NCBI GenBank assembly: GCA_021234155.1
Contig: JAJEKV010000052.1
Location: 8,579,358-8,643,357 of the forward strand
Direction: 5' to 3'
Source: Isoetes taiwanensis
Taxonomy: Eukaryota > Streptophyta > Lycopodiopsida > Isoetales > Isoetaceae
Length of the DNA stretch: 64,000 bases
Shown: in pieces, positions 1-11,675 of the stretch
Numbering within the stretch: the stretch's first letter is position 1
How the letters are laid out: each line of letters starts with the position of its first letter
Notes under the pieces: generated by a model
What the model was told of the DNA's origin: nothing
What the model saw: only the letters and a program-made list of their open reading frames with translations
Databases searched by the model: none
Program-made: the position numbers and the translations under genes

Positions 1-665
1 TTGTAAGCTCAAGCAGCTTCTTTAGTGGTATTGAATGTGTCGAGCCAAACACGAGTTTTTTTTAGAGGCTCACGAATCTCTGTGGTAAATCTGCTCCAAC
101 GGCACTTCCAAACTCTACGAAAATGAATGCATGTTCACATGAATATGATAAACAAGTTTATTTTAACATGCACATTTATTTTTTTCTTCCTACAGCATAG
201 CGACTAGCCTTTGCTCTATAGTGTGGCTCTCTCTGTACACTTTAATATGATGATTAGAGCACCAGCCATAGTAGGAGGGTCCCCTGTGAAACTGTTATTG
301 ATTTGAAATGGATGAAGTAGTTTCAAAATGGCAAAAAGGAGATCATGTTTGCTATTCCATTGGGGCATAATAAAATTCTTGATCCATGCATGTCAATAAA
401 AGTAGGGTTAATCTGCTTCTGTGGTTAGTTTCTTGAGTTTGGCCACAGTTATTTCCTCGTAAACCCTTCGGGGCAGGATAATAATAAGTCTACTGTGATC
501 TTTCATTGGGTCCCATGGAGTGATTGGTCTCCGTGGACGATAAAAACCATTCTATTGTTCCCAGGCTTTCTGTTTTTTTCAGTCTTAATTTATTAAACTA
601 AAGCTTGTGGTTTTAATCGTGTCAATTTATACAATTAGCATCGTCCAAGGTGCCTGTTCTCGTCG
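1..665. other. No gene recognised
   Basis: This AT-rich stretch has no convincing open frame, repeat or transposon end. It precedes a degenerate LINE that begins at about 666. Confidence 0.4.
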
Positions 666-1906
666 GAAGTTAGATTAGGGTTTGCTCAATGTTGGTGCGA
701 CCATGTCCACTAGAGGCAAAATGAAAACTTAAGCTCCCGATCAGACTGAAGGAGAATACATCTTAACCCAGACTGCATGGGAATTACTAATGAATAAATT
801 ATCTGCGGTATACACAACCATGGCAAAAATAAGTGCAATCCATGAAGAGGTTAAATAGGTGAAAACACTGCTGGATCGGGTAGCCAGGTTACAGTCACAG
901 GTAGAAGCTCTTCAAGAGAGGATGAATTGTTGGAACAGAATAATCAACATCAACCAAATGCAATTACTAGTCTAAATAATGAAGTGCAATCTTTGCTAGC
1001 TGAAGCAAGGGATCGACACACGAAAGGGATCGACACAACTTCAGAAAGGGATCGAAACGTCGGAGTGCCTGAAGCCATAGATGAAATAACGAAAGATGCA
1101 GATGTTCAATTCTGTAACGAACAATTGAAAATAGATGATTTTGGATATTACAAATACTTGGAGAACCGAAAAAAAAAAAATAGATGATAAAATTAGGTAC
1201 ATTCTAGATCTAGTCAAATGCAGAGATGAAGCATCGATAACAGAAATTGTAAAGCAAGAGCCATTGGTAAAAGGGAGCACCTATCAAGTTTGTGAGGATT
1301 TAAGCTGGCAACAATTGTAAACTCGCGCAGATACTATTCGCTAAGTGAAAGAAGCACGAGCATCAGGGAAATGGGCAGTATACAAAAATGGGCAAGTGAT
1401 TATTAGATATCGAAAAGAATAGGAATTCCTGGGCAGGCCTGAGCACAAGCCTGCCGTCTTCTCTATAGCATGTTAGAATATCAAAAGCCCAAGTGGATTA
1501 CACAATAGTTTAGAGTTATTAGAGACTAGAAATTTAGACACTTTGTTCTTCTAAAAACATGGGAATATCAGTTTGACAGGCTCGCATCTTTTAAAAACTA
1601 TGATACACACTCTTTATGGCATTCTAAACCTCATCGTGGACGTTCACATCGAGAAATAGCAGGTTTGATCCATTCTACAATAGCAAGATATGTGACAGTA
1701 ATACATAGAGATGAAGCAAATAAATAATTTATGGCTCTCAGGATCAAGGCAGCGTTGTTAGTCACAGACCGTGATGTGGTTATGGTAGCTTGTTACATTT
1801 CTCCTTAGCCTATCAAAATGCAGATGGATCTCTAGTTAGATTGGGACTTATGATCTCAGAATGGCAGCAAGAATGTGATGTTCTCCTAACGGTTGGACAA
1901 GGAACT

Positions 1907-2334
1907 CCGTATATCTCAAGCGAGATGTGGTTAATGTGGCCAAAACATTTTGGGTTAATGTGGCCAGGACACATTAACCACTGGTTAATGTGGCCATCCG
2001 ATATCAGCCAGGTGGTTAATGTGGCCAAAAAAGTGGTTAACGTGGCCAAAAAACCAGGCTTCAAACTGCACGGCGGGGGCAAAAATTTCAATCGACTGGT
2101 TCTTTCTGCTCTATGGGCAGTTTGATTCGATCTAAAAACCATGTCAATCGCTTCATCTACCTCTTTTATGCTAGATCAGTGAAGAGAGGAAGAGATTTGA
2201 AGCAAAATATAGCCGGATCGACCAAAAAACGCCAAAAAATGCCAAAAACAGTTGGTTTTTTGGCTTCAAACCGCGATGTTCTTCATGGCTGATACAGGTA
2301 GCCACATTAACCATATCTCGCTTGAGATATACGG
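1907..2334. mobile_element. MITE-like element with 35-bp terminal inverted repeats
   Basis: The ends 1907-1941 and 2300-2334 are near-perfect inverted repeats of each other (start CCGTATATCTCAAGCGAGAT). Each end contains a small hairpin of its own (ATCTC-AAGC-GAGAT). The left half carries five copies of GGTTAAYGTGGCCA (1929, 1952, 1983, 2014 and 2035), and the reverse complement recurs in the right end. A possible 10-bp target duplication TTGGACAAGG lies at 1893-1902 and 2342-2351, a few bases outside the inverted repeats. There is no transposase. The superfamily cannot be assigned; a 9-11 bp duplication would fit a Mutator-like element. It sits inside the older LINE. Confidence 0.65.
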
Positions 2335-2489
2335 CGTTCTATTGGACAAGGGAAATGCAAAAAGTGTATGTGAACTCTGAACCCAACTCGTTGCTGATAG
2401 ATGCAAGGGATGCTCTTCTCGCAAACGTTTACACAAATAATGCAATGCAGCAGGTCAGCAGATCCTTAGTTTCTGTTCGTCGCTCAACA

Positions 2490-3340
2490 TGATAATCTTT
2501 AATGGTGTTGGCCATCCATGGTCGTCTGATTACACATTCAGAGGAGAAAACACAACAGAATTTACATACTCAGTTTTAAACTATTTGATCGGTGAATCGC
2601 ATCTGATGGGACTGATCCAAGATTTTGTGATTGCAGACTTTGTAACTTAGAGTGACCATGCTCCAATTATAATTACTCTAGCAAAGGCATTGGCTCTTAA
2701 TATATGCAAAGGCAATGGCTCTTAATAAGCTGCTCGTGGAATGTGCTAAACAGGTGTACGGGGAGCAGCGCCAGCCCAAGAATGCATGGTATGATGATGA
2801 ATTGAAGCTTGCCAAAAAACAGATTGATAATCCAACTAAATTGCAACAATATAGAAGACTTTTTAAAAAGAAAAAACGAGAATGTGTACAGGCACAGCAG
2901 GAGAAATTGACTGTAAATCAAAAAAGACTTGCAAATTGTTTTAGAAGAAACTAGTTCCCCCTCCCTCCCCAAAGAAACAGTTGGCTAGCATCTGTGGGAA
3001 AATCTGGGCAGCAGGATGATTCATTATAAAGAGCATGTTAACCCAAGGGATGAATACAAGAGCCAGGAATATCTGAATGCAAACATCCCAAGATCCCTAA
3101 AGCAGTTAATGGCATGGTACAGAACAAGCTTGCATAGCTTAGAGTTGGAAGTAGGGCGTTGGAGAAAGATACCAGTGGAAGAAAGAATATGCAAGTTATG
3201 TGATATGGGAAGCAGAAGATGAGGGTCATGTGTTCACTTCTTGTACGGCTTACGTAGACATTAGAGATAGGGTCAATATAAAGCACAAATTTCTCTTCAT
3301 TGTTCACGGCGATACCACACATGGTTGTGGGGCAATACAT
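2490..3340 (+). pseudogene. LINE ORF2 remnants: endonuclease tail, linker, C-terminal Cys-His motif
   Basis: The fragment at 2490-2690 reads as the end of an apurinic-type endonuclease domain with an in-frame stop just before SDHAPI. The fragment 2715-2954 is basic and contains AWYDDELKLAKKQ and RRLFKKKKRE, typical of the segment after the endonuclease. The fragments 3016-3222 and 3200-3382 overlap in different frames and together give ICKLCDMG...EDEGHVFTSC, a C-terminal Cys-His motif broken by a frameshift. No YXDD reverse transcriptase core is found here, so this copy is internally deleted and inactive. Confidence 0.6.
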
Positions 3341-3465
3341 AAGGGCGGTAGATATACACCGATCCTTTGTATTGAACTATAAAATGACAATATATGTAGG
3401 CTCTATGACCTCTCAAGGCCCAAAGAGAGCTAGATAAATAGATAAATAAATAAATAAATTCATTT

Positions 3466-6239
3466 TATGTTGAAAAATATGGAATAGAGCAAGTCCACGG
3501 TTTCTTTGTACCCTTAGACACCTTTGTTGGCCGGCATCAAGTGCTAAATCCATGTCTTTGAGCCAACCATCTATTATGTCTTGTGTGTGACTTAACTTAC
3601 GCAGGCTTCTTTCATTTCAGTGGTGAAGCTTGTTTCAATTAGGAGTATTATGGACAATTATCTGGCAGCTAGGGAGGGGCTTCAATAGCATAAGCACTCA
3701 AAGTTGAAGTGTATTATGCTTTAAACTTGACTTTTGTATGGCCGTGACTCACTTAAATGGTGTGGGTTGAAGGAAGTAATGGGACAATTGGGTTTCAAAA
3801 CAAACTTTATAAATTTAGTTATGAGCATGAATAGATGGTATCTGCATCAATTTGGGTGAATGGTCAGCCATCCGGCCTCTTTGACCTCCAGACAAGGTTG
3901 TCCCCTTACTCTGTACCTTTTCTTGATCATGACAAATCTTTTAACTTGCATGGTGAAGGACTTGATGGCAAGAGACAATTCTTAGGTTGGATCGAAGGCT
4001 GAAAATTATGCAGTACAATTTGACACTTTCATCTTCTTAGATACGACGTCGGAAGTCTTGCAGCTTTCTAGGATGTATTGAATTGGTATAAAACCAATTA
4101 AGTGTGATGTTATATGGCCATTTGATAGGGCTATCATTGCAAGGATTAAGGCATCGGCTGTCATATAATAGTTGATTCATAAATAGTGAATCTTTCAGGA
4201 ATGCCTCTTAATTTAGCAAAATATTTAAGGTGTTTTTGGTCTCCGATTGTGGAAAGGATTCGGAATAAAGCCAATTTGTGATCCTTCTACTGTTCAACAA
4301 TGAAGAGAGTAATAGTACCAAATGTATTATGATCAAATTTTGATTATTATTAGTTCATATAGGTGGGGTAAAACAGTCATGCTAGAATGGTTATAAATGT
4401 GTCGGGGCATAAGCATGCTACAATGTACCTTAAAAAGTATTATTTAGGGACCATAAAACTATCTAAAAAAGTAGCCAACCTAGGTACTAGGTACTAGTAT
4501 GATGTCTCAATAACTAGTAAGTGTTAAATGTGATTCATTCATTGTCACCTCCAATAGTATTGCCTTTATCTTTACCTTGAACATTAACATGCTTTTGACT
4601 TTTATTTTGAAGTTTCGAATTAGTTTGGATAGAAAGAACAAGAAACAGTATCTATTTCTGAAGTACCCAGCATGCTTATGCCCGTGGAGGTAGGAAAGAC
4701 TGGGGACTGGGTTCTAAAGACCCCATGGTTCAGGAAAAAGCTCTAGCGGCTAAGTTTTCTGGCTCTCAATTCAGAATGACAAATCTCCATCAATTGAATT
4801 GGTGAGATATTGGCTCAAACAAGGCAAGTTAAGCGGTAAACCCTCCTCTCCTAGAGATGAGGTTAGGTCCCCTTTTTACAATTTTGAAGAGCAAGAAGTT
4901 CAAGACCTCTTTAGCTTGGCTGATGTTCCATGGGAGGTCTACGTATATTTTGGCATGTACAGGTTTGAAAAAAGAATTAGCTTCCACTAGCACTAGCACA
5001 TCGTCGTATTTTTGAATGGCATACTATAAGGTGGGACGTCTATAAGAAAAATGGCAAGTGGATTTCATGGACTAGGTTGAGAGCCCTCGTACTGGAGTTG
5101 GGGTAGGGGATAGAAGTGTGTTTAACATGATAATAAGAAATGTTAACATGCTCTTAGAGGTTGTAGGACCTGAGGAAAAATGGTTATGTGGGGCATGAAG
5201 GTGGTTACATAGTCAGAAAAATATATTGGTGTGCTAATGCCGCCATCTCCACTTAAGGTAGCGAATAGAATGGGTCTAGATCACATAGACAGGAAAAGTT
5301 TATTGACCAAGTCTTGGACTTCTTTGTGTTCGAGGAAGTTACAGTTTTTTCGTTGGATCAGCCTACAAGAAGGTTTGTGTTGCATGGTTTGCATCACGAT
5401 CATTGTCCATTGGGTTGTAGAGCCTCTGAGTCATTGGATCATCTCTTCTTCTATCCAATAATTAATAATTTATGCAAATGGGTCGATCTAATTATTGGGT
5501 TGGAAGTATATCAACTATTATTGGGTTGGAAGTATAGCAACTACAGTTACCAGCACAATGGAATGTGCAAATCACTGACATACAACTGAAAGGAATCTGG
5601 AGAGGCACGTGGATGAAACTTCTACCTCCCCGAGTAAATTTATTATTATTGCAAGTGGTCCATAAGGCCCCTCTGATGAACAATAGGGTGTCCAAATTCA
5701 AGCATGATGTGAGCCCACTCTGTCCACTATGCAAGACTGAAGAAGAATCTTTGGAACACTGCCTTGTACAGTGCATTGACCTCCAAGTTGTGTGGATATG
5801 GTGTATAAAAATGTTTAATAGTGCATTGAGGACTAGCAACCTTCTTCTAACTATGTATCCAGCAGAGTGATTAGTCCCAAAATGCACTGCTTTTCATATT
5901 GTCAGATCACAGGCATTATGGGTTATTTGGAAGAGAGGAAACTCTTTTAATCTAGGCAAAGGTGCATACAAGTTCACAAGCACTGAACATACTTATTGAT
6001 AAGCTGAGAAAGTTTAAATGTGTATTTGAGGGTGATGCTTCTCTTCGAATGTTAGTCTGGAAAACATTCATCAAGCTACCACCGTAAGAAGTCACCTACA
6101 TATCTAACTACAAAAGGGCTTTGTAGCTACCCCCTCTTCAAACATGTTCAAGAGGGTGTCTATCTGTTATAGGGATTTGTAAAACTTCACTTACAAATAA
6201 GAATTCTTTATCCTTAAAAAAAAAAAAAAAAAAAAAAAA
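3466..6239 (+). mobile_element. Degenerate L1-type LINE, 3' part, with poly(A) tail
   Basis: At about 3640-4300 a decayed reverse transcriptase region can be read, including VNGQPSG and a QGCPLxPYLFL-like stretch, followed by thumb and linker relics (4799-4990). At 5565-5870 there is a better preserved zf-RVT domain. The element ends in an A-tract at 6216-6239. The segment from about 4310 to 6239 recurs inverted at 38944-40134 plus 48004-48777, where a younger LINE has split it. It therefore predates the inverted duplication. Many stops and frameshifts show that it is dead. Confidence 0.75.
5565..5870 (+). pseudogene. LINE zf-RVT (zinc-binding in reverse transcriptase) fragment
   Basis: The frame contains LPPRVNLLLLQVVHKAP, then CPLCKTEEESLEHCLVQC. 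This is the Cys-x2-Cys...His...Cys pattern of the zf-RVT domain at the C-terminus of plant L1-type ORF2. It is about 100 codons long with no upstream reverse transcriptase in frame. The inverted copy at 39321-39650 encodes nearly the same peptide but lacks some bases near the second Cys-His cluster. It is a domain relic rather than a host gene. Confidence 0.7.
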
Positions 6240-6829
6240 TCCAGTTTACACTAGCTCAAGCAAAAGCCTACTAGACATGACATCCACAATGGTCAATCCC
6301 ATTTGTAGTATTATCAGTCCATACTTGGATAAAAACCCGTGATGGCACTTACAATCTTAGGACCACAAATATTAAATCATTAGCAAACATTATTATTAAT
6401 GTCATCCTAGAACAATGGTTCAATCTGTAAACATCCTTATTGGTTCAATATAATACAAAGCAAGTCATTCTTCAGGCATGCCCGTTTATAATATTATAAC
6501 CCAAGTGGGATAAAGAAGCCTCCCTCCAAAACAGCTCATCATTCTTAACATGTTTTATGTGAATCAGTATTTACTAAAACCTCATTATTTTCAATGAGTA
6601 GAGACCAACCATGTACAACTTTAACTGATTTATTTATCATAGTCTTTGTATTCAGCTTTGTTTAAAAGATAAGTTATATGCATAGTTGCAATTAGATAGA
6701 AGCCAAATGTAAACTCTCATCAAGATAGTACTATAGATACAACCCTAAGATCTGTTATTTATACATAACACCCTATAGGACATATCTCTAATGCATATAT
6801 TTAGAAAATAGAAACCATTTACTGTCACG

Positions 6830-7110
6830 ATTCCATTAATTATGAGCAATGAGTCTGTACTATAAAAAGCAGCATATTTCAGCAATACGCCTATACTACA
6901 GCACGGTATTTTACAGCCATACGTCTTATTACACATGCCATAGACACTTTTGTCCAATACTAATGCTGCTCACGCAATGATCTTCAAAGGTAGAAATACA
7001 GTATTAACATAAGGCCATCAAGTAGGCTCAGGTAGCTACAGCTAGGCTAAAAGGAAACCAAGCTAACATCCACACATGCTATCAGAGAATGTGGAAAATA
7101 CTAGCATGCA
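6830..7110 (+). repeat. Diverged direct repeat, copy 1
   Basis: The stretch from about 6830 to the word AGCATGCAAA at about 7110 matches 9120-9345 with scattered substitutions. Shared words include TCAAAGGTAGAAATA and GGAAACC. The two copies are about 2.25 kb apart in direct orientation, which suggests an old tandem duplication of a minus-strand gene fragment or an insertion between the copies. Confidence 0.55.
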
Positions 7111-7508
7111 AAAGAATATGTAGCATAATAACAGGGGGTTTTCTTTGTGTTTTTGTACGCTTTTCACAAAGGTTTTCCTAAGATTTCATGGCATATTCGA
7201 ACGGATGTATTAATGCGTCATCTAGAGTGCACCATTTCTTAGTCGTTGATTTAGCTTTTTTTTTTTCAATGGTCCAACGTCCAAGGGCTCACAACAAAAG
7301 CACTCTTTTTATTTTAGGGGCTGAACATGCAAGCCTCGTAGAGGGCATTTTAGGGCATTTTTAGGGCATTTTGGGGTTGGAGGCTTTAGTCTCCAGGCAT
7401 AGGGCTGTGCATCTAGGGTCAAAAAATTCGTGGAAGTGTGATTCTTAGGGTGTGATGATCAGACATCTGGCTGAACAACTCCTGTATGTAGCTTCTTTCT
7501 GAAAATTC

Positions 7509-7988
7509 GTGCATTTAGGGTCGAAATTTTACAAAACGAAGGCCAAGTTTATTTCTACAGCACGTTATATAAAACATTTTTGGATTGATCAAGCAAGCAG
7601 AAACTCCGAACATGCCACAAAGGATTGGTCAATCTGGCCATTTGGTAGCACACAGTCATCGCTTGGATCTATTGGGTCGGCTGAAGGAAAAGAGCTGCTT
7701 AGGGTTTTGAATAGAGGCTTGGACCTTCTTCAAAAATGCGCAGATGAAGATCCTGCAAATCTAGCTTTCATTTCTATTCTGCTCATCAATGCAGGTGAGC
7801 TTTGTGAGATTGTTGATGATGTTAAAAGAATTTCTAACAAATTGATAAAGTTGATAGAGGTTTGTAATACGTCTAAAAGGGAACAACTCCAAAGTAAAGT
7901 AGACTTAGATTGTAGGATGCTGCAAAACTCTCTTCGATTGGCTTATGAACAAGACAGGCTTATGAACAAGACAAGCACGCGAGTATAA
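7509..7988 (+). CDS. Unassigned ORF, possible gene fragment
   Basis: An open frame of 159 codons. I do not recognise the protein. From about residue 50 it is amphipathic and helical in character, with LLRVLNRGLDLLQKCADED, then LCEIVDDVKRISNKLIKLIE, then REQLQSKVDLDCRMLQNSL. That gives a four-helix or coiled-coil look. The first about 45 residues do not resemble the rest and may be intronic, so the initiator is doubtful. It lies in the block absent from arm B and has no clear splice partners. It could be an exon of a captured or decayed host gene. Confidence 0.3.
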   Translation: MHLGSKFYKTKAKFISTARYIKHFWIDQASRNSEHATKDWSIWPFGSTQSSLGSIGSAEGKELLRVLNRGLDLLQKCADEDPANLAFISILLINAGELCEIVDDVKRISNKLIKLIEVCNTSKREQLQSKVDLDCRMLQNSLRLAYEQDRLMNKTSTRV

Positions 7989-8426
7989 CCAGGTATCAGA
8001 TTGCTTGTTTATGTCAGATCTAATTCCGGCCAATATCTGGGTTTTTTATACACTATTTGGGTTCTTCGGAATCCGTCGCATTTGAATCTAGATGGGAATT
8101 CTTGCCATAGCTGACTTACAGGTTTTAATGTCTGGCCATGCATGTCATATCTTATTTCTTATTTAGCATTGTGAGAGATGTTCTACTGTGAACATATAGT
8201 AAGCTAGATTGCCAGTTTTTATAGATGGAGTTCTTATAAATGGTAAGCAAAAGTTGCTGATTTTGAATTCTTGCTGAAAATGCATTCTAATATCAATAAG
8301 AATTCTCATTCTCGTACAAATGAAATTCTTCATTGTAGTGCTTGTAAGAACACTGCCATTTATTTCTACATAAGTGATTGGTATTATTGGAGCAATGCAT
8401 ACTATGCAACCTCTGCAAGTTTATGT

Positions 8427-8586
8427 GATGGTTTCCATCAAGGATTCAATTATTCAATTTGGCTACATGAAGACCAAAGCATAGCATCACATGTAAAAGC
8501 GCTTTTGATGGTTTCCATCAAGGATTCTATTATTCAATTTGGCTACATGAAGACCAAAGCATAGCATCACATGTAAAAGCGCTTTT
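8427..8586 (+). repeat. 80-bp tandem duplication
   Basis: Two nearly identical 80-bp units (8427-8506 and 8507-8586) start GATGGTTTCCATCAAGGATT and differ at very few positions, so the duplication is recent. No gene is evident around it. Confidence 0.85.
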
Positions 8587-9119
8587 GAAGGTCATGGAAC
8601 CTTTTCACATTAATTGCGTCCTCTACTTTTGATTATAAATTAAATTGGTATATCAAATTAGGAGATCTGGTATTACATGGTTAGAGATGAAAAAGGTGTA
8701 AGCCTTGGATACATAAACAACCTCTATAGTGTATATTTCTTGGCACTTACACACTTACATAAACAGGCTAACTGGCCCATAAAGTTTACCTATGTTTGCT
8801 TTAGTTAGGGCCCGAAGGGCCCAAAAATTTTTTTAATATAACAATCAACATACAACTACCATTAACATTATTAACACAAATCATTGCATTTAACACATTT
8901 AAATTAAAATCCCCCTTAAACCCTGTTTGGTTTGGGTGCATATTCACACGGGGGGTTACTCCGGGCAACGAGAGCTGTCGGATGGGCATATTTGCCCTTT
9001 ATTCCAAGATCTGGACCGTATATAGCGATCCTCGTTTGTGGGGTATGCATGTACAAGTTTTTGTATACTGTATATTAAGGTTTGCAAAATACTATAAGAT
9101 TTGAGAGAATGTACTTAAT

Positions 9120-9345
9120 GGTGCAGTATATTTCAGTCATAAATTTGTAATACAAATGGCACAGAAATATGATACACATTAATGTTGCTCAAGCATTAAA
9201 ATTCAAAGGTAGAAATATAGTATTAATATTAGGCCGATACGTAGGGCTCAAGTAGTCATAGCCTGGTTATATGGAAACCCAGCTAACCCATAAACTTACT
9301 ATCAGAAAATACAGAATTTATCAGCATGCAAATGGGTTATCTCTG
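9120..9345 (+). repeat. Diverged direct repeat, copy 2
   Basis: Matches 6830-7110 over about 230 bp. The sequence to its right (about 9345-9540) reads on the minus strand as an exon-like frame with KMGALACGLFYGISSFGPA, which I cannot assign to a family. Confidence 0.5.
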
Positions 9346-9936
9346 TCACGTTTTTTATGAGATACACAAGTTTTAATACAAAAGTCAGTGCATCTTCCCT
9401 TTCAGTTTCATTAGTTGTGGCAGGACCAAAAGAGCTGATTCCATAAAACAATCCACAAGCCAGCGCTCCCATTTTCCTTAGCCAGATATGAACTTGAACG
9501 CAAAAAAAGCAACAATAGGAGGAGAAACGGGTACCTGCAGCCAACCAATACAACATTAGCAAAACTATGGTAATGAGTGAGGGGCCAAAAGGTACATTAG
9601 GTTTCTCAGCTCTTCACTGATCACCAATTGTGGCCTTTTTGCCCCAAATCCATATTTAGCTAAATAGGTACACCAACAAGATAGAAGCATGCTTTTCTCT
9701 CTAAGAATTTAAACTCAATATATGCAGTAATACAGGCTTTGAATACTTAGTGTATTGTAAACAAAGAGTAATATATTAGAAACTCTGGATGCATCAGAGC
9801 AGGATTCAGCATTTGCCATACACCACATAGCACATGGCCTTAGTATTTTATCTTGTAGCATCCTTTTGCTAGAAGACACCCATAGCATGTAGGAAAGACA
9901 AGTAGATCACATGCAAAGATGGAAAGTGAGTCCAGA

Positions 9937-10310
9937 TCAATCAAACCTGAACGTCCTCCAATTCATACTCAGAGTCATCCTCTTGTGTATCAGGAACATT
10001 ATTCCTAACTGTCTATGCCCATCCTCATTCGTTTTGCTGATATACCCTTGCCTATGAGCACCAGATCCGCTGTTATAAATCCAATGTGCGCTTAGATCCA
10101 GCATTCCTCCTTGAATCCATGCCAACTTCCTCATGCTTACAGACTTCAAGGCAATCATGGAATTTTGCAGCAAGCCAAGCCTCCTCTAGACGATTTTCTT
10201 CATCAGAACTAACAGGATATCCGTCTGAATCATATTCTTTATGATACTCAGCCATATAATCCTTGAGATAAACATACTCACGGCATTTATTCCCACCCAT
10301 GTCCCTGTAC
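9937..10310 (-). pseudogene. Exon-like fragments of an unknown acidic protein
   Basis: On the minus strand an exon-like frame begins after an acceptor (TACAG) near 10305. It encodes a charged stretch with DYMAEYHKEYDSDGYPVSSD and NRLEEAWLAAKFHDC. A second acidic stretch, VPDTQEDDSEYELEDVQ, lies at about 9950-10000 and ends at a possible GT donor. No complete gene can be assembled, and the family is not recognised. It lies in the arm A-only block and may be a relic of a host gene. Confidence 0.3.
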
Positions 10311-10885
10311 TAATTAGGTAAAAGATGCCAGCTTACAGCAAGTATGCCCAATGCATAAAAGCCACAGAAATCTAGACCTATATATCAGAGAAATCGTGCC
10401 AAATCCGGCCAATATCTTATGTGGAACCATAGGTCAGGTAGTTGTCTCAATGCAAGTGTCAGATAAACTAACCTTACAAAGCAGTCTGTGTACCCAGATT
10501 TGATACTTCATATTGTTTCCCATCCATTCCAAATGCTAAGTCATAGCCTTGTATCAGAGGACCAACCTCGGCTCGTGCCAAGCGCCAGTATGGCGCCGGA
10601 ATACGGTACCCTAAAATCTGGTTGTGGTAGATAAAACAAAGAGTACGAAAGTTTCATACTATCTGTTGTATTTCGATAATCATACTAACCGTATTATGGT
10701 ATAAACAATAAAAATCAGTTTAAATGGAATTAGTTACATAATGCCATCACACAAATACACCAACATTTGGATATTCTAGTCACTGGTATAAGTGTTCCCT
10801 TAGTCCATAATACTACATCCATCAGTGATCATGGAGCAATAGTTTGCTATTTATCAATTATCATTTAATGATAAACATATTAAAA

Positions 10886-11234
10886 AAAAAACCGTATGGC
10901 GAGATATATTAGTCAACATATGGGAAGATGGCATTCAACTCACTTACCAACATATCTCTCTAGTGCATATGGAAACACCATTGTGAAGCAGCTGTTGGTG
11001 GTTCAGTTGTATCAGTGGACTGAATACAAAACCAGTTCAACCAAGAGGTGGCAATTATGGTGCTGGACGTCACCATAAACTTGGACGCACTTACAACAGA
11101 GAGCTAGAGAGGATTGAAAGTTTGACAATGTATAACTCATTCTTCAAGTGTCGTTGGGACTCTCAAGATGGATAAATGGCACCAACAAGATGAGTTGAGG
11201 CAGATTTGTGATGATTCTAATTCATTTTACAATG
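10886..11234. other. Arm A segment without recognisable function
   Basis: This piece is conserved in arm B (about 38620-38940), including an ORF starting MARYISQH in both arms. Conservation here reflects the duplication rather than demonstrated coding function. Confidence 0.45.
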
Positions 11235-11466
11235 GAGATCTCCTTTAACCGACATTTATTGGAAAGTGGCTCACTCTATCCACTATGCAAGACTGAAGAA
11301 GAATCTTTGGAACACTGCCTTGTACATGCACTAACCTGCAAGTTGTGTGGAATGTTTAACAGTGCATTGGGGACTAGCAACCTTCTCCTAATAAAGTATC
11401 CAGCAGAGTGATCAGTCCCAAAATGCACCGAGATCTCCTTTAACCAACCTTTATTGGAAAGTGGCT
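11235..11466. repeat. Templated insertion flanked by a 37-bp duplication
   Basis: The 37-bp words at 11235-11271 and 11430-11466 (start GAGATCTCCTTTAACC) are copies of one sequence that occurs once in arm B at about 38583-38619. Between them, 11272-11429 is a copy of the LINE zf-RVT relic. It matches the arm B version (about 39305-39460) better than the arm A version (5715-5885): it shares the arm B form around CTAACCTGCAAG and the same short deletion. It looks like filler DNA copied during break repair. Confidence 0.75.
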
Positions 11467-11675
11467 ATGAGGATGAGTAGTATCTTACCCTGGTATGACG
11501 AACAGTGCTCGAATTTGACGGCCCGCCCTTAATTTTCTAGGGACGGGCAAAATAATTTTTCTCCTTTCGCGTGACAGGAAGTTCCTAAATTCATGCCTTT
11601 CAAATGCAATAAAAAAATTTAAGATGACAGAAACTAGTTTTTTTCCTCAAAAAACATAGATGGATAGAAAGAAGG

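Larger units (their letters stand above)
666..3465 (+). mobile_element. Degenerate non-LTR retrotransposon (LINE, not L1-like)
   Basis: Remnants of a LINE appear in order on the plus strand. At about 700-1320 there is a broken coiled-coil-like ORF1 (for example RVARLQSQVEALQERM). At about 2490-2690 there is an endonuclease tail ending in SDHAPIIITL, the family's SDH-P catalytic box. A lysine-rich linker follows (2715-2954), then a C-terminal Cys-His segment (3016-3340), and a (TAAA)n-like tail at about 3431-3462. Stops and frameshifts are frequent, and the reverse transcriptase core is missing between the linker and the C-terminus. The C-terminal CKLC...EDEGHVFTSC pattern resembles that of the LINE at 57.66-60.08 kb (CQCC...EDECHALQIC), so both probably belong to one clade. 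A 428-bp inverted-repeat element interrupts it at 1907-2334. Confidence 0.7.
6240..10885. other. Block unique to arm A, bounded by A-tracts
   Basis: In arm B the LINE poly(T) at 38944-38973 is directly followed by the sequence matching 10892 onward. In arm A these are separated by 4.65 kb. The block starts after an A-tract (6216-6239) and ends in another (about 10881-10891). Either arm B lost it by recombination between A-tracts, or arm A gained it. It holds a diverged direct repeat (6830-7110 and 9120-9345), an 80-bp tandem duplication, one unassigned plus-strand ORF and a few minus-strand exon-like stretches. No transposon ends are evident. Confidence 0.7.

Noticed and set aside
1813-2142. 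Overlapping open frames on both strands rich in VNVAK or HINQ repeats
   Set aside because: They are produced by the tandem GGTTAATGTGGCCA motif of the inverted-repeat element, not by a protein gene.
3431-3465. TAAA/GATA microsatellite as an independent feature
   Set aside because: It is the short-repeat tail of the LINE relic.
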